A DNA stretch of 64,000 bases from Robiginitomaculum sp. (GTDB taxonomy: Bacteria; Pseudomonadota; Alphaproteobacteria; Caulobacterales; Maricaulaceae): assembly GCA_021776615.1 (NCBI GenBank), contig JAJFFO010000013.1, forward strand, positions 124,001 to 188,000, read 5' to 3'. The notes beneath the pieces are model-generated. The model made no database searches, was not told the DNA's origin, and worked only from the letters and a program-made list of their open reading frames with translations. Each line of letters starts with the position of its first letter. The first letter of the stretch is position 1. This document shows positions 54,430-63,860 of the stretch, piece after piece. Both the position numbers and the translations under genes were made by a program.

Positions 54430-56706
54430 TTACAGAGAAAGATTGGTTTTTTTGGCATAGGCCAGCAATTTTTCCCGCACATGCGTCTGGGAATCCCCCA
54501 TCGGAGACTCCCCGATCCACTGAGCAAGTTCCGTGCCAAGGGATTTTTGGTCCAAAGAGAGAATCATCCGCTTTATCGGGCCAACCGCCGCCGGGGCAAC
54601 AGACAATTCGGTAAAGCCCAGCGCGATCAATAGTGCCGCTTCCGCGCACTGCCCGGCAACTTCGCCGCACACCGAGGCCGGGCGGTCAGCCGCTTTGCAA
54701 ACCGCGGCGATATGGCCGAGCATGCGCAAACAACCCGGATTGAACATATCATAGCGCTCGGCTACACGGGCATTTTCCCGATCCGCCGCAAAGAAATATT
54801 GCAGCAAGTCATTCGCACCAACCGAGACAAATTCGGCTTCTTGCAGCAAGTCTTCCAATTGCCAGACAATTGCCGGGGTTTCGATCATCGAGCCAACCCG
54901 TAATTTGACCGGCATTTCATGGCCAAAATGGGCCATGCGTTCCATCTCTACATCCAGCAAATGCCGCGCCGCCCGAAACTCACCCAGCGTCGTGACCAGC
55001 GGAAACATAATGTTCAACGCCCGGCCGCCAGAAGCCTCTATCAAGGCTCGCAATTGGTAGCGCAGCAGGCCCGGCCTATCCAGCGCCATACGCATGGCCC
55101 GCCATCCCAAAGCCGGATTAGGCTCACGTTCATGGGCCACATAGGGCAGCACCTTATCGCCGCCAAGATCCAGCGTACGAAACACCACTGGCCTATCACC
55201 AGCCGCTTCAAAAACCGCATGATATAACTGTGTCTGCTCCGCTTGGCGCGGTAAATGATCAGACAGTAGAAACTGGAACTCGGTCCTGAACAGGCCAACG
55301 CCCTCAGCACCAGATTCGTCCAATTGTGGCAGATCAACCCGCAAACCGGCATTGATCGACAGCGTTATCCGTTGGCCATCCATGGTCCGCGCCGGTTTGT
55401 CGCGCAGACGTGCATAAGCCGCGCGGCGCTGGCGACGCTCGGTAACGCGCTCGCGAAAAACCTCTTCCGTGGCGGCATCTGGGCGGATGGAAACCACGCC
55501 CTGTTCCCCATCAACCAATATAGTGTCGCCATTGCTGATGCGGTCCATTAGTCCGGTTAAATGGCCAACCACTGGCAACCGCAGCGCCCGGGCAACAATA
55601 GCTGCATGTGAGGTCGGCGACCCCTCTTCCAGCACCAGTGCTTTTAATTTTGAACGATCAAATTCCAACAATTCGGCGGGGCCAATATTGCGGGCAATCA
55701 AAATTGTGTCTTCGGGCAGTGCCTCCAGACCTTCAACCGCGCCAAGGTGGCGCAGCAGCCGGTTGGCCAAATCCTCAAGATCGTGCAGGCGCTCCCGCAG
55801 ATAAGGGTCTTTAGCACTCAGTAGCCGCGCCCGATGTTCACCGCGCACCCGCTCCACCGAGGCTTCGGCGCTAAGACCAGAGCCCGCCGCCTCGTGCAGC
55901 CGGTCCAGCCATCCCTGGTCATTAGCAAACATGCGATAGGCTTCAATAACGTCCCGCGATGGCCCCCCAAGGCGATTACCCTTCCCCAGATAAAGCGCAT
56001 CTACCGACCGCCGCAAATCCCATATGGCGGTTTCCAGGCGTTGCATCTCGACCTCAGGGTCTTCGGCAATCAGCGGCGTTTTCAGCCGACCCGGATCGTG
56101 CACAAAGGCGGTACCCACCGCCAATCCATCAGAAATGCGCCGCCCGGAAAGCGCTTCGGCGCGCATCGGGCGCAGGGCCACATTGGCCAATTCATTGGCA
56201 CTAAGCAAATCCCCCGACGAGACAATCTCGGCCAGGACCATGGAGACGTTTTGCAAGGCCTCAACATCGTCATCGCTATAATCACGCGCGGCACGGCTTT
56301 GCACCGTTAACACGCCCAGCAGACGCCCACCACGCAAAACCGGGACCCCAAGAAAGCCATGAAAGGGGTCTTCGCGGGTTTCGGGGTGGAAAGAGAATGC
56401 CGGGTGATTGGGCGCTTCGGAAATATTGAGCGGCTGGGCAGTACGCACAATTTCGCCAACCAGGCCTTCGCCATCACTGAGCAGGGTTACGTGAACCGCA
56501 CCCGGGTCGAGACCGTGGGTGGCCCATAATTCCATACTGGCATCGGGACGCCGCAAATAAAGCGAACACACATCGGCATGCATATTGGTGGCAATGGCAT
56601 TTACAAGGGCGTCAAGCCGGTTTTGCGCCGCCCCGGCCGCCGCCATAATTTCGCGAATTTGGCGAAGCAGGTTTCTGTGTTCAGGTTGTCTGGTTTTATT
56701 GGGCAA
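54430..56706 (-). CDS. ptsP: Phosphoenolpyruvate-protein phosphotransferase PtsP (EI-Ntr)
   Basis: 758 residues. A GAF domain (about 15-165) with HADVCSLYLRRPD comes first, then the EI phospho-His H367 in EEGSPTSHAAIVARALRLPVVGH, then the PEP-binding barrel with LSINAGLRVDLPQLDESGAEGVGLFRTEF, RTLDLGGDKVLPY, MIETPAIVWQLEDLL and ASVCGEVAGQCAEAALLIALG. This is the nitrogen-related phosphotransferase system EI, acting with NPr and EIIA-Ntr. It starts with a TTG 2 bp after the lysC stop; start codon is unusual but no better one exists. Confidence 0.92.
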   Translation of the reverse strand: MPNKTRQPEHRNLLRQIREIMAAAGAAQNRLDALVNAIATNMHADVCSLYLRRPDASMELWATHGLDPGAVHVTLLSDGEGLVGEIVRTAQPLNISEAPNHPAFSFHPETREDPFHGFLGVPVLRGGRLLGVLTVQSRAARDYSDDDVEALQNVSMVLAEIVSSGDLLSANELANVALRPMRAEALSGRRISDGLAVGTAFVHDPGRLKTPLIAEDPEVEMQRLETAIWDLRRSVDALYLGKGNRLGGPSRDVIEAYRMFANDQGWLDRLHEAAGSGLSAEASVERVRGEHRARLLSAKDPYLRERLHDLEDLANRLLRHLGAVEGLEALPEDTILIARNIGPAELLEFDRSKLKALVLEEGSPTSHAAIVARALRLPVVGHLTGLMDRISNGDTILVDGEQGVVSIRPDAATEEVFRERVTERRQRRAAYARLRDKPARTMDGQRITLSINAGLRVDLPQLDESGAEGVGLFRTEFQFLLSDHLPRQAEQTQLYHAVFEAAGDRPVVFRTLDLGGDKVLPYVAHEREPNPALGWRAMRMALDRPGLLRYQLRALIEASGGRALNIMFPLVTTLGEFRAARHLLDVEMERMAHFGHEMPVKLRVGSMIETPAIVWQLEDLLQEAEFVSVGANDLLQYFFAADRENARVAERYDMFNPGCLRMLGHIAAVCKAADRPASVCGEVAGQCAEAALLIALGFTELSVAPAAVGPIKRMILSLDQKSLGTELAQWIGESPMGDSQTHVREKLLAYAKKTNLSL

Positions 56707-56708
56707 AG

Positions 56709-57938
56709 CTAGGCTGTGTCCAATCCATAGGCGCTGTGCAGCGCCCGCACGGCAATTTCCACATCCGCCGACGGCACCAACGCACTGATGCGTGTTTCCG
56801 AGGTTGCTACCGCGCCAATAGCAATGCCTTGCGCAAAAAGAGCCTCAAACATGGTATGTGCCATTTTGGTTTGCGAACGAAGGCCGATGCCAATCACCGA
56901 AACTTTCGCCATATCGCGGTTAAGCTGAATATTCTCCAGCGCCAGATTATGACAGGGATTCTTCAGAAGGTCCAAAGCCTGATTTGCATCGCCGCGCCGC
57001 AAAGAGAATACCAACGTGCTTGTCGCGGCAGTTTTACCCGGGCTTTGGACAATCATATCCACCTGTATGTCTGCATCGCTCAGGATTTTAAATATCTGGC
57101 TCAATGTCGCCGGATCGGCTGGCAAATCGGCCATTATGCGCGCTTCATCGCGACTATAGCTGACCGCCCGTACCAAAGCGCGCTCCAACCCGGCCTGGCG
57201 ATCAATCTGGGTGCCGGCAAAGGCATCATCACCAGTTTCAAAACTGGACCGAATACGCAGCACCACCCGTTCGGCCATGGCTAATTCCACGGATCGGCTT
57301 TGCATGACCTTCGCCCCTTGCGAGGCCATTTCCAAAAGCTCGTCATAACTGAGCGACTGTATCGGCTGGGCCTTGGGTGCCAACCGGGGGTCGGCGCTAT
57401 AAACGCCGCTCACATCAGTATAAATCTCGCAGCTTTGCGCCTTGAGTGCCGCCACCACCGCCACGGCGCTAAGGTCCGAACCACCGCGCCCCAAAGTGGT
57501 AATGCGCCCATCTGGCCCCAGCCCCTGAAACCCGGCAATAACGGCAATGGTGCCACCGTCAATCAACGTACCAAGGCGCGCCGCCTCAATATCGTGAATT
57601 TTAGCCTGACCATGATCAGCATCGGTAAGAATACCTGCTTGCCAGCCAGTGAGTGAGCGCGCTTTCAAGCCGCGGCGGCGCAAGGCCATGGCCAACAATG
57701 CAGCATTAATCTGCTCGCCTGCCGCCAATACGGCATCGCCCTCATCGGGCCATTGATTGTGTTCGTCAGCGCGCAAAACGTCCTGCTTCAATTGATCGGT
57801 CATACCCGCAGGCGCAGAAACCACGACGGCAATGGCCGTGCCATCCGCCGCCTGATGGGCGATTTGCGCCGCACACGCATCCAGCCGCGCCTGATCAGCG
57901 CTGGATGTGCCTCCAAATTTCATGACCAGACGTTTCAT
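56709..57938 (-). CDS. lysC: Aspartate kinase
   Basis: 409 residues. VMKFGGTSSADQARLDACA is the ATP-site start; VIAGFQGLGPDGRITTLGRGGSDLSAVAVVAALKA, VYSADPRLAPKAQPIQSLSYDELLEMAS and the two ACT domains (AATSTLVFSLRRGDANQ and KVSVIGIGLRSQTKMAHTMFEAL) match. It phosphorylates aspartate for lysine, methionine and threonine. No attenuator or riboswitch visible in the 5' region; feedback by lysine/threonine through ACT is expected. Confidence 0.95.
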   Translation of the reverse strand: MKRLVMKFGGTSSADQARLDACAAQIAHQAADGTAIAVVVSAPAGMTDQLKQDVLRADEHNQWPDEGDAVLAAGEQINAALLAMALRRRGLKARSLTGWQAGILTDADHGQAKIHDIEAARLGTLIDGGTIAVIAGFQGLGPDGRITTLGRGGSDLSAVAVVAALKAQSCEIYTDVSGVYSADPRLAPKAQPIQSLSYDELLEMASQGAKVMQSRSVELAMAERVVLRIRSSFETGDDAFAGTQIDRQAGLERALVRAVSYSRDEARIMADLPADPATLSQIFKILSDADIQVDMIVQSPGKTAATSTLVFSLRRGDANQALDLLKNPCHNLALENIQLNRDMAKVSVIGIGLRSQTKMAHTMFEALFAQGIAIGAVATSETRISALVPSADVEIAVRALHSAYGLDTA

Positions 57939-58009
57939 CTATGCTCTATTCGTGTCGGTTTACGCAGTGTAGTTAAGTGGCAAATTGCAAAAGGTCTAGG
58001 TCCATATCC

Positions 58010-58795
58010 ATGACATTGTCTTCATCATCGCCAGCAAAAGCGACCAACAGCATCGACCCGGAAGAAGTTAAAAAATTTAGCGCCATGGCCGCTGAATGGT
58101 GGGATCCGCACGGAAAATTTCGCCCGCTGCACCAGTTTAACCCGGTTCGATTGAAATATATCCGCGATATTGTCACCGAGCATTTTGCCGCGAACAATGA
58201 TGCGAAAGATACCACACGCCAGCCATTTAAGGGCTTAACCTTTTTGGACATTGGTTGCGGCGGCGGGTTGTTGAGCGAACCCATGTGCCGGTTGGGCGCC
58301 ACTATGGTCAGTGTGGATGCGTCCGAAGCCAATGTAAAAACCGCGAAACTGCATGCGCGCGAGCAAGGCCTGGTGATTGATTATCGCCATGGCGCGGCGG
58401 AAAATCTGGTGCACGACCACCAGTCCGCGTTTGACGTAATTTTAAACATGGAAGTGATTGAACACACCAGCAATCCGGCACAGTTTTTACAATCTTGCGC
58501 CACGCTTTTGCGGCCCGGCGGGTTGATGATCATTGCCACCATTAACCGCACGCCAAAAGCCCGGCTTTTAGCGCTAACCATGGCCGAGCGGTTATTGAAA
58601 TGGTTGCCCGTCGGCACGCATGATTATGATAAATTGGTGCAGCCACAGGAAATTAGCATGCCTTTGGAAGCGGTCGGCATGCAGATAAGCGGGCCTCAGG
58701 GAGTGAGCTACAACCCCCTGGCCGGCACCTGGCGACTTAGCCGCGACAGCGCTGTCAATTATATGATGGTCGCCAAAAAACCTGCAGAAGCTTAA
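58010..58795 (+). CDS. ubiG: Ubiquinone biosynthesis O-methyltransferase UbiG
   Basis: 261 residues from the ATG at 58010. [34 protein letters not shown] is the family's N-terminus; motif I is [59 protein letters not shown] follows. It carries out the two O-methylations of ubiquinone. It is divergent from lysC, with 71 bp between starts. A GTG at 57977 is less likely. Confidence 0.94.
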   Translation: MTLSSSSPAKATNSIDPEEVKKFSAMAAEWWDPHGKFRPLHQFNPVRLKYIRDIVTEHFAANNDAKDTTRQPFKGLTFLDIGCGGGLLSEPMCRLGATMVSVDASEANVKTAKLHAREQGLVIDYRHGAAENLVHDHQSAFDVILNMEVIEHTSNPAQFLQSCATLLRPGGLMIIATINRTPKARLLALTMAERLLKWLPVGTHDYDKLVQPQEISMPLEAVGMQISGPQGVSYNPLAGTWRLSRDSAVNYMMVAKKPAEA

Positions 58796-58831
58796 GCTTG
58801 AGATTAAGTTTCTGACCCCAAGGTCAGGCCC

Positions 58832-59644
58832 TTAGGCCTTACCCGAAGTCTCGCCAATGGTGTCAGTTGGTGCTGGTCCGTTTTTCATGTCCAAAGCTAT
58901 AACACGCTGCCAATTCGCTTGTGACATCAATTGGGCGTAAATGGCCTGCAAGCCGCCATTATCACGCAATTCAACCAGTTTTTCAGCTGGTAATTTGTTG
59001 AATTTTTCCGCCGAAATACCAACAAATTCACCAATTTTACGTTGAGTAACGGTTTTGCCGTCTTCCCCGGTCTGCGGCAAGTTCATGTCCTGCGACGCCA
59101 GCAAGTCCAGCTCGTTCATCATGGTCACAAAATTGCGCGTGCCTTGCGCTTCGCCTTCGTACAATTGAATAAATTCAATGGCGCGATTGGTGAATTCGGA
59201 AGGCTTGCCGTCTACAAAGAAAGGCTGCTCGGCGTTTTCGGCAATAAACGGTGCGGCGCGGTCAATGCAAACCATCAGGTTTTGCTCATCACCATTAGTG
59301 GTCGCCGACACAAACGGATAACGACGCACAAAGCCTGGCAGATACACGCCTTCTGGCATCATACCATCAGCGTCGACAAAAGCATTATGGTCTTTTTGCA
59401 TGCCCATAACGGCCACAGGAATACGGTCGGTACCGGCAAAAATGATCGGATAGCAAAGCGCTGCGGCGGTGAATTCGGCAACCGTCAATGGGATTAATTG
59501 CGTATCTTTGATAAAAGCAAACGGATGCTTGGTATCAGCCGTGACACCCAATTTACCATGGGCTTCACTATTGAGCGGCTCTGGCTGTTTGTAAAAAAGT
59601 AAATTACCGCCGGTTTCGACCGTGCCCGTATTCGTGTCTGCCAT
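58832..59644 (-). CDS. SapC-family protein
   Basis: 270 residues, no signal peptide visible. FYKQPEPLNSEAHGKLGVT, AFIKDTQLIPLTVAEFTAAALCYPIIFAG, YLPGFVRRYPFV and AEQPFFVDGKPSEFTNRAIEFIQLYEG form the SapC pattern seen across Alpha- and Gammaproteobacteria, often beside TonB receptors and tryptophan halogenases. The biochemical role is not clear. The TonB receptor here follows on the same strand at 59911, a common pairing. Confidence 0.85.
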   Translation of the reverse strand: MADTNTGTVETGGNLLFYKQPEPLNSEAHGKLGVTADTKHPFAFIKDTQLIPLTVAEFTAAALCYPIIFAGTDRIPVAVMGMQKDHNAFVDADGMMPEGVYLPGFVRRYPFVSATTNGDEQNLMVCIDRAAPFIAENAEQPFFVDGKPSEFTNRAIEFIQLYEGEAQGTRNFVTMMNELDLLASQDMNLPQTGEDGKTVTQRKIGEFVGISAEKFNKLPAEKLVELRDNGGLQAIYAQLMSQANWQRVIALDMKNGPAPTDTIGETSGKA

Positions 59645-59760
59645 GATCTTCCCTCAGAATAAGTTGTGGCTATTGTTGGGGGCGTCTTAACGGATCAGGA
59701 CATCTCTGCCAACTGCGCAGGTGTAGATAGTCGGTATGCAGACAAAAGAGGTTGGCTAAA

Positions 59761-59793
59761 ATCAGTCCCGCCAACCCGAACATTCGGACTGAT
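59761..59793 (-). terminator. Possible terminator hairpin after the TonB receptor
   Basis: ATCAGTCC (59761-59768) pairs with GGACTGAT (59786-59793); read on the minus strand the hairpin is followed by TTTT, in the gap downstream of the TonB receptor. A small inner pairing, CCGAA-CA-TTCGG, overlaps it. A second hairpin CCATAC-N5-GTATGG is at 59813-59829. Confidence 0.4.
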
Positions 59794-59910
59794 CTTCAAT
59801 ATTTACCTATAACCATACTCTTTGTATGGAAATAAAATGGCAGGATGCCGCGCCCCCAAATGTCGCACCAATAATCGCTTGGTAAATGATACGGGACTTT
59901 GGGTCGGACC

Positions 59911-61911
59911 CTAAAAATCAGCAATCAGCCGGGCGCTAAACGACCTTCCGGCACCGGGAACCCGGTCTTTCAAAAACGACGCATGGGTGCGGTGGGTGGC
60001 GTTGGTTAAATTACTCAAGGTAAAAACCAGCCGCAAACCCTCATTATCCGGCAAGGGGCGCACATTGGCGTGCAGATTAATCATGCTTGAGCCTTTGGTG
60101 CTGGTCTCGAAATCGGCAGTTTTGCTTTGCCGGTCGGTCCATATCAATTCGGCCCGCAGCTCCAAATTGTTTGAGGCGGCGGTTATCCCACCGGTAAGCT
60201 CCAATGGCGGTATGCGTGGTAAATTGCCAAAATCGCCAGTTTTGGCGCGCACATATTCCAAAGCCCCATCGCCACTGACACTCCACGCGCCGATATTGCC
60301 CAATTCGTGTTCCAGCGAAATTTCCGTACCTGTCAGTTTGGCATTGTTTTGCAAATAATCGAACGCGGCCAGATCATCAATGATGGCACCATTTGGGTTG
60401 AGGAAAATAAAGTCGCTGAAATCAGAATGGAAAACACTGATATGGGCATCCCGGCGGTCATCATGGAAGCGAGCAATGGCCTCCAGCGAAAATGCGCTTT
60501 CTTTTTGCAGATCTGCATCGCCATGGATGAAAGAGCTTTCCGCCAAATGCGGCCCATCAGAAAACAACTCAATATCGGTTGGCGCACGCTCTGTGCGCGA
60601 GGCGGAAACTGACAAAAACACATCGTCCAGCGGTCGCACAAAAACACCGCCGGAAACACTGATGGCGGTGAAATCTCGCGCGCCGGCGTCAGAACGTAAA
60701 TCGCGCGTTTCAACCCGGGCACCGGCCTCCAGCCCCCAGCCGCCAAAATCGCGGCGCTCGGCAATAAAGGCCCCCAAATCGCGGGTGCGGGTCAGGGGCA
60801 AAAACGCCTCATCGCCCACCGCTGCAAAAGTATTGCGCTTGGCATCGACACCAATGGATCCCGACCAACCCGCCAATTCGGTTTGATGTAAGCGTCCGCG
60901 AACTTCCCAGCCTTCAAAATCAAACCGCGTGCCGATATCGCCATCTTCAAGTTCGAAATGGCGATAATCGGACGTGCCAAAGTCAACACTGATCTGGTCA
61001 AAACTGGCAAACGGCAAGTCGAAACCCAAGCGCGCATCCACCCGGGTTTGCGCCATATCTATGCGGGCGTCTTCCTCTTGCGGCAAGCCATAGTTCGAGG
61101 TGCTGCGCTTGAGCGAAACCCCGGCAAAGCCATTATCATCAACATAGGAGCCGCCAATAGCGCCGGTTTTGAAGTTAAGGTCTGAATTGGGCAGGCGATC
61201 CTTTGGTCCATCACCCTCAATTGCCCGCAAGGAGGCGGTGCGGGCAAACCCCGGAATGCGCCGCTCGCCGCCATGGCGGCGCACACCTTCGGCATTGAAC
61301 ACAAATTGCCCGGCTTCGCCGCGCAACCGCACCGCTTCCACATCGCCCTCATCAACCGATGAGGCACCAACCACCACGCGGCCTTCAAACGGTGCGTTAA
61401 GTTTCTTTTCCGGAATACGCCCGTCAATAACATTGACCACGCCGCCAATGGCATTGCCGCCATAGACGATCGCCGCCGGACCGCGCACCACTTCTATACG
61501 GGTGGCTTCCAGGGCTTCGGCGGTCACCGCATGGTCCGGGCTGGCGGTGGAGGCATCCATAATGCCGACACCATTGACCAGCATGCGCACACGATCACCA
61601 CCAAGGCCGCGAATAACCGGTCGGCTGGCCGCTGGCCCAAAAGCGGTGGTGGAAATACCCGGTATACTGGCCAATACGTCGCCAAGACCACCAGCCACAT
61701 CTTCCACCAAATCACCTTCACCAATCACGGTGACGCCCTGCAATAATTCATCCGCCCGCGCCCCAACCGGTGAAGCGGTGACGATGATTGTCTCTTCCGC
61801 CAAATGGCTTTCATGTTCATCTGGCGGCGTGGTTTGCGCCATCGCCATGCTGGCGCCAAGGCTGAGCACGCCAGTGCCAAGGAGCAATCGCATAAAACAA
61901 GGAGAAGTCAT
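59911..61911 (-). CDS. TonB-dependent receptor, ZnuD-like (probable zinc uptake)
   Basis: 666 residues. A signal peptide (to about AMAQ) is followed by a short His/Glu-rich stretch, DEHESHLAEE, and a TonB box-like ETIIVTASP. The plug has LASIPGISTTAFGPAASRPVIRGLGGDRVRMLVNGVGIMDAST and SPDHAVTAEALEATRIEVVRGPAAIVYGG, close to ZnuD/zinc-receptor plugs. The barrel ends with an aromatic F, SARLIADF. It would import zinc or a zinc complex across the outer membrane. A Zur-box-like site lies 43-57 bp upstream, and a Fur/Zur-type gene lies 1.4 kb away. Confidence 0.85.
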   Translation of the reverse strand: MTSPCFMRLLLGTGVLSLGASMAMAQTTPPDEHESHLAEETIIVTASPVGARADELLQGVTVIGEGDLVEDVAGGLGDVLASIPGISTTAFGPAASRPVIRGLGGDRVRMLVNGVGIMDASTASPDHAVTAEALEATRIEVVRGPAAIVYGGNAIGGVVNVIDGRIPEKKLNAPFEGRVVVGASSVDEGDVEAVRLRGEAGQFVFNAEGVRRHGGERRIPGFARTASLRAIEGDGPKDRLPNSDLNFKTGAIGGSYVDDNGFAGVSLKRSTSNYGLPQEEDARIDMAQTRVDARLGFDLPFASFDQISVDFGTSDYRHFELEDGDIGTRFDFEGWEVRGRLHQTELAGWSGSIGVDAKRNTFAAVGDEAFLPLTRTRDLGAFIAERRDFGGWGLEAGARVETRDLRSDAGARDFTAISVSGGVFVRPLDDVFLSVSASRTERAPTDIELFSDGPHLAESSFIHGDADLQKESAFSLEAIARFHDDRRDAHISVFHSDFSDFIFLNPNGAIIDDLAAFDYLQNNAKLTGTEISLEHELGNIGAWSVSGDGALEYVRAKTGDFGNLPRIPPLELTGGITAASNNLELRAELIWTDRQSKTADFETSTKGSSMINLHANVRPLPDNEGLRLVFTLSNLTNATHRTHASFLKDRVPGAGRSFSARLIADF

Positions 61912-62240
61912 TTTGATCCAGGGGTTAAAATTTGTGATCTACAAAGTTATGGATGTAATAACATAACAAAATGAAAATTTGCAAGTGTCATTTCGGTAAG
62001 GTTCTTATTCCCAAAACTTTGCCAGAGCTTTTTGTGAACCCCTAACGTCAATTATGGTCCGAGCCGCCAATTCCGGCGCCAGCCGTGGTTTGGAAATACC
62101 GCATCATTGCCAACTCGGTCATGAGCGGGGCCACGATCTATCGCTTGTGCTCGCCGCCGCAGGTCCATAATATGCGCGCTGGTCATTAGGCTCAAATTCT
62201 CGGGTCAGGCCCGTAGATTCAAAATAAGGAAAATTAGAGT
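61912..62240. other. 329-bp gap with Zur-like operator and receptor/lipoprotein promoters
   Basis: Apart from the operator (listed separately), it holds the divergent promoters of the TonB receptor and the iminopeptidase-like gene. A 44-codon frame on the minus strand (MTSAHIMDL...) has no ribosome binding site and no family signal and is rejected. Confidence 0.5.
61954..61968. promoter_or_regulatory. Zur-box-like operator
   Basis: TGTAATAACATAACA fits the recalled Zur/Fur-like consensus TGTTAT-N3-ATAACA with one change. Five of seven base pairs are symmetric. It lies 43-57 bp upstream of the TonB receptor start, within the expected promoter. No second copy was noticed in this window. Confidence 0.55.
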
Positions 62241-63305
62241 ATGCGGCATGTCATTTTGCTCATTTTCGCACTCACAGCTTTGTTCGCTTGCGCCCCCCCA
62301 ACCCCAAAACCTACCACCGGGCCTGAGTCAAAAACCGCCAGCACCGCTAGTGAAACTGACGGCGCCGCTGCTGGGGAAAGAGAAATTCCGGGCGTTGGTG
62401 AAGGGCGGCTAATCCCGATCACAACACCAAAAGGCAATTTCAACGTCTGGACTAAAAGAGTAGGCGACAATCCGAGCATCAAAGTGTTGCTGCTGCATGG
62501 CGGCCCCGGTTGGACCCATGAAGTTTATGAAATTTTTGAACAGCATTTCCCGGATGCCGGTATCGAATTTTATTATTATGACCAATTAGGTTCGCATTTC
62601 TCCGATCAACCTGACGAGCCGGCACTTTGGCAAACCGCCCGTTTTGTCGAAGAGGTGGAGCAGGTGAGAGTGGCATTGGGTCTGGGGCCAGACAATTTCT
62701 ACCTGTTTGGTCAATCCTGGGGCGGTATATTAGCGATGGAATACGCCCTGAAATATCAGGACAATCTGAAGGGGCTGATCATCTCCAACATGATGGCCAG
62801 CATTCCCGCCTATAATGCCTATGCCAATAATGTTCTGATGGCCGATATGGACCCAGCGGTATTGGCCGAACTCAAGGCATTGGAAGCAGCGGAGGATTAC
62901 GACAACCCGCGCTATATGGGTCTGCTTATGGCCAATCACTATATTCACCACGTATTGCGCAAGCCCGAAGCACAATGGCCGGACGCGGTTAATCGCGCCG
63001 GTGCCCATATGAATCCGGCCGTTTATGTTCCCATGCAGGGGCCAAGCGAACTTGGGGCCAGCGGCATTTTGGAAGACTGGGATCGCACAGCCGATTTACC
63101 GCGCATCCATGTCCCCACGCTGATTATCGGGGCGACCTATGACACCATGGACCCGGCCCATATGCAGTGGATGGCCGGACAGGTGCAAAACGGGCGCTTT
63201 TTACTTTGCCCCAATGGCGCGCACCTGTCCCAATGGGATGATGAAGAAATTTTCTTTGAAGGCCTGATAGGCTTTATTGAAGATGTGGATAGCGGAAGTC
63301 TCTAG
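62241..63305 (+). CDS. Proline iminopeptidase-like alpha/beta hydrolase, probable lipoprotein
   Basis: 354 residues. The N-terminus RHVILLIFALTALFACAPP suggests a lipoprotein signal with Cys in LFAC, though the motif is imperfect. The hydrolase domain has VLLLHGGPGWTHEVYEIF, YYYDQLGSHFSDQPDEPALW, the nucleophile elbow LFGQSWGGILAMEYALKY and a late His in CPNGAHLSQWDDEE. GQSWGG and the HGGPG oxyanion loop fit the S33 proline iminopeptidase group. It probably lies in the periplasm. An AAGGA is 12 bases before the start. Substrate not known. Confidence 0.82.
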   Translation: MRHVILLIFALTALFACAPPTPKPTTGPESKTASTASETDGAAAGEREIPGVGEGRLIPITTPKGNFNVWTKRVGDNPSIKVLLLHGGPGWTHEVYEIFEQHFPDAGIEFYYYDQLGSHFSDQPDEPALWQTARFVEEVEQVRVALGLGPDNFYLFGQSWGGILAMEYALKYQDNLKGLIISNMMASIPAYNAYANNVLMADMDPAVLAELKALEAAEDYDNPRYMGLLMANHYIHHVLRKPEAQWPDAVNRAGAHMNPAVYVPMQGPSELGASGILEDWDRTADLPRIHVPTLIIGATYDTMDPAHMQWMAGQVQNGRFLLCPNGAHLSQWDDEEIFFEGLIGFIEDVDSGSL

Positions 63306-63335
63306 GGTCTGCCCCTAACAATCAAGGATTTGACC

Positions 63336-63749
63336 ATGCCCGATATTCTCGATGACGCCGAACGGTTGTGCGCACAAAATGGGGTGCGCCTTACCCCTTT
63401 GCGTCGCCGTGTTCTGGAACTTGTCGCCGGCTCTAAAGCGCCAGTGAAAGCATATGATCTGCTCTCCAGGATCGACCAATCCAACGCCAATGCCAAACCG
63501 CCGACCGTCTACCGCGCTCTGGATTTTCTCATGGAAGCCGGTCTGGTGCACCGAGTGGAGGCGCTCAATGCGTTTATTGCCTGCCCGCAAGCCGGGCATG
63601 GCCATGCGGCAATGCTCTATGTCTGCGAAGACTGCGCCAACGTCACCGAAGTGCAAGGTGCGCGCCCCGGACAAGACAATAAGCCAGACGGCTTTGCGGT
63701 TAAACGTAGCGTAATAGAACACTATGGAAAGTGCATAGATTGCCGCTAA
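63336..63749 (+). CDS. zur: Fur-family regulator, probable Zur
   Basis: 137 residues from the ATG at 63336, preceded by AAGGATTTGACC. The winged helix has VRLTPLRRRVLELVAGSKAPVKAYDLLSRID and PPTVYRALDFLMEAGLVHRVEALNAFIAC; the C-terminal metal domain has GHGHAAMLYVCEDCANVTEV and HYGKCIDC, two CxxC structural zinc sites. Lack of the long Fur-type HHDHxxC stretch, and the nearby ZnuD-like receptor, favour Zur over Fur. It probably binds the site at 61954. Confidence 0.75.
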   Translation: MPDILDDAERLCAQNGVRLTPLRRRVLELVAGSKAPVKAYDLLSRIDQSNANAKPPTVYRALDFLMEAGLVHRVEALNAFIACPQAGHGHAAMLYVCEDCANVTEVQGARPGQDNKPDGFAVKRSVIEHYGKCIDCR

Positions 63750-63860
63750 TGATGGCTTTCTCATTCGCATAAACATCTAAGAATTCCATTTACGAGATTT
63801 TCAATATTTCTTGTTAAGTTCCCCCATAACAAAAAACGTGAAAAACGTACGGGGTGGACA

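Noticed and set aside
57939-58009. Lysine riboswitch or attenuator upstream of lysC
   Set aside because: Only 71 bp separate lysC and ubiG starts, too short for a lysine riboswitch, and no leader peptide was seen.
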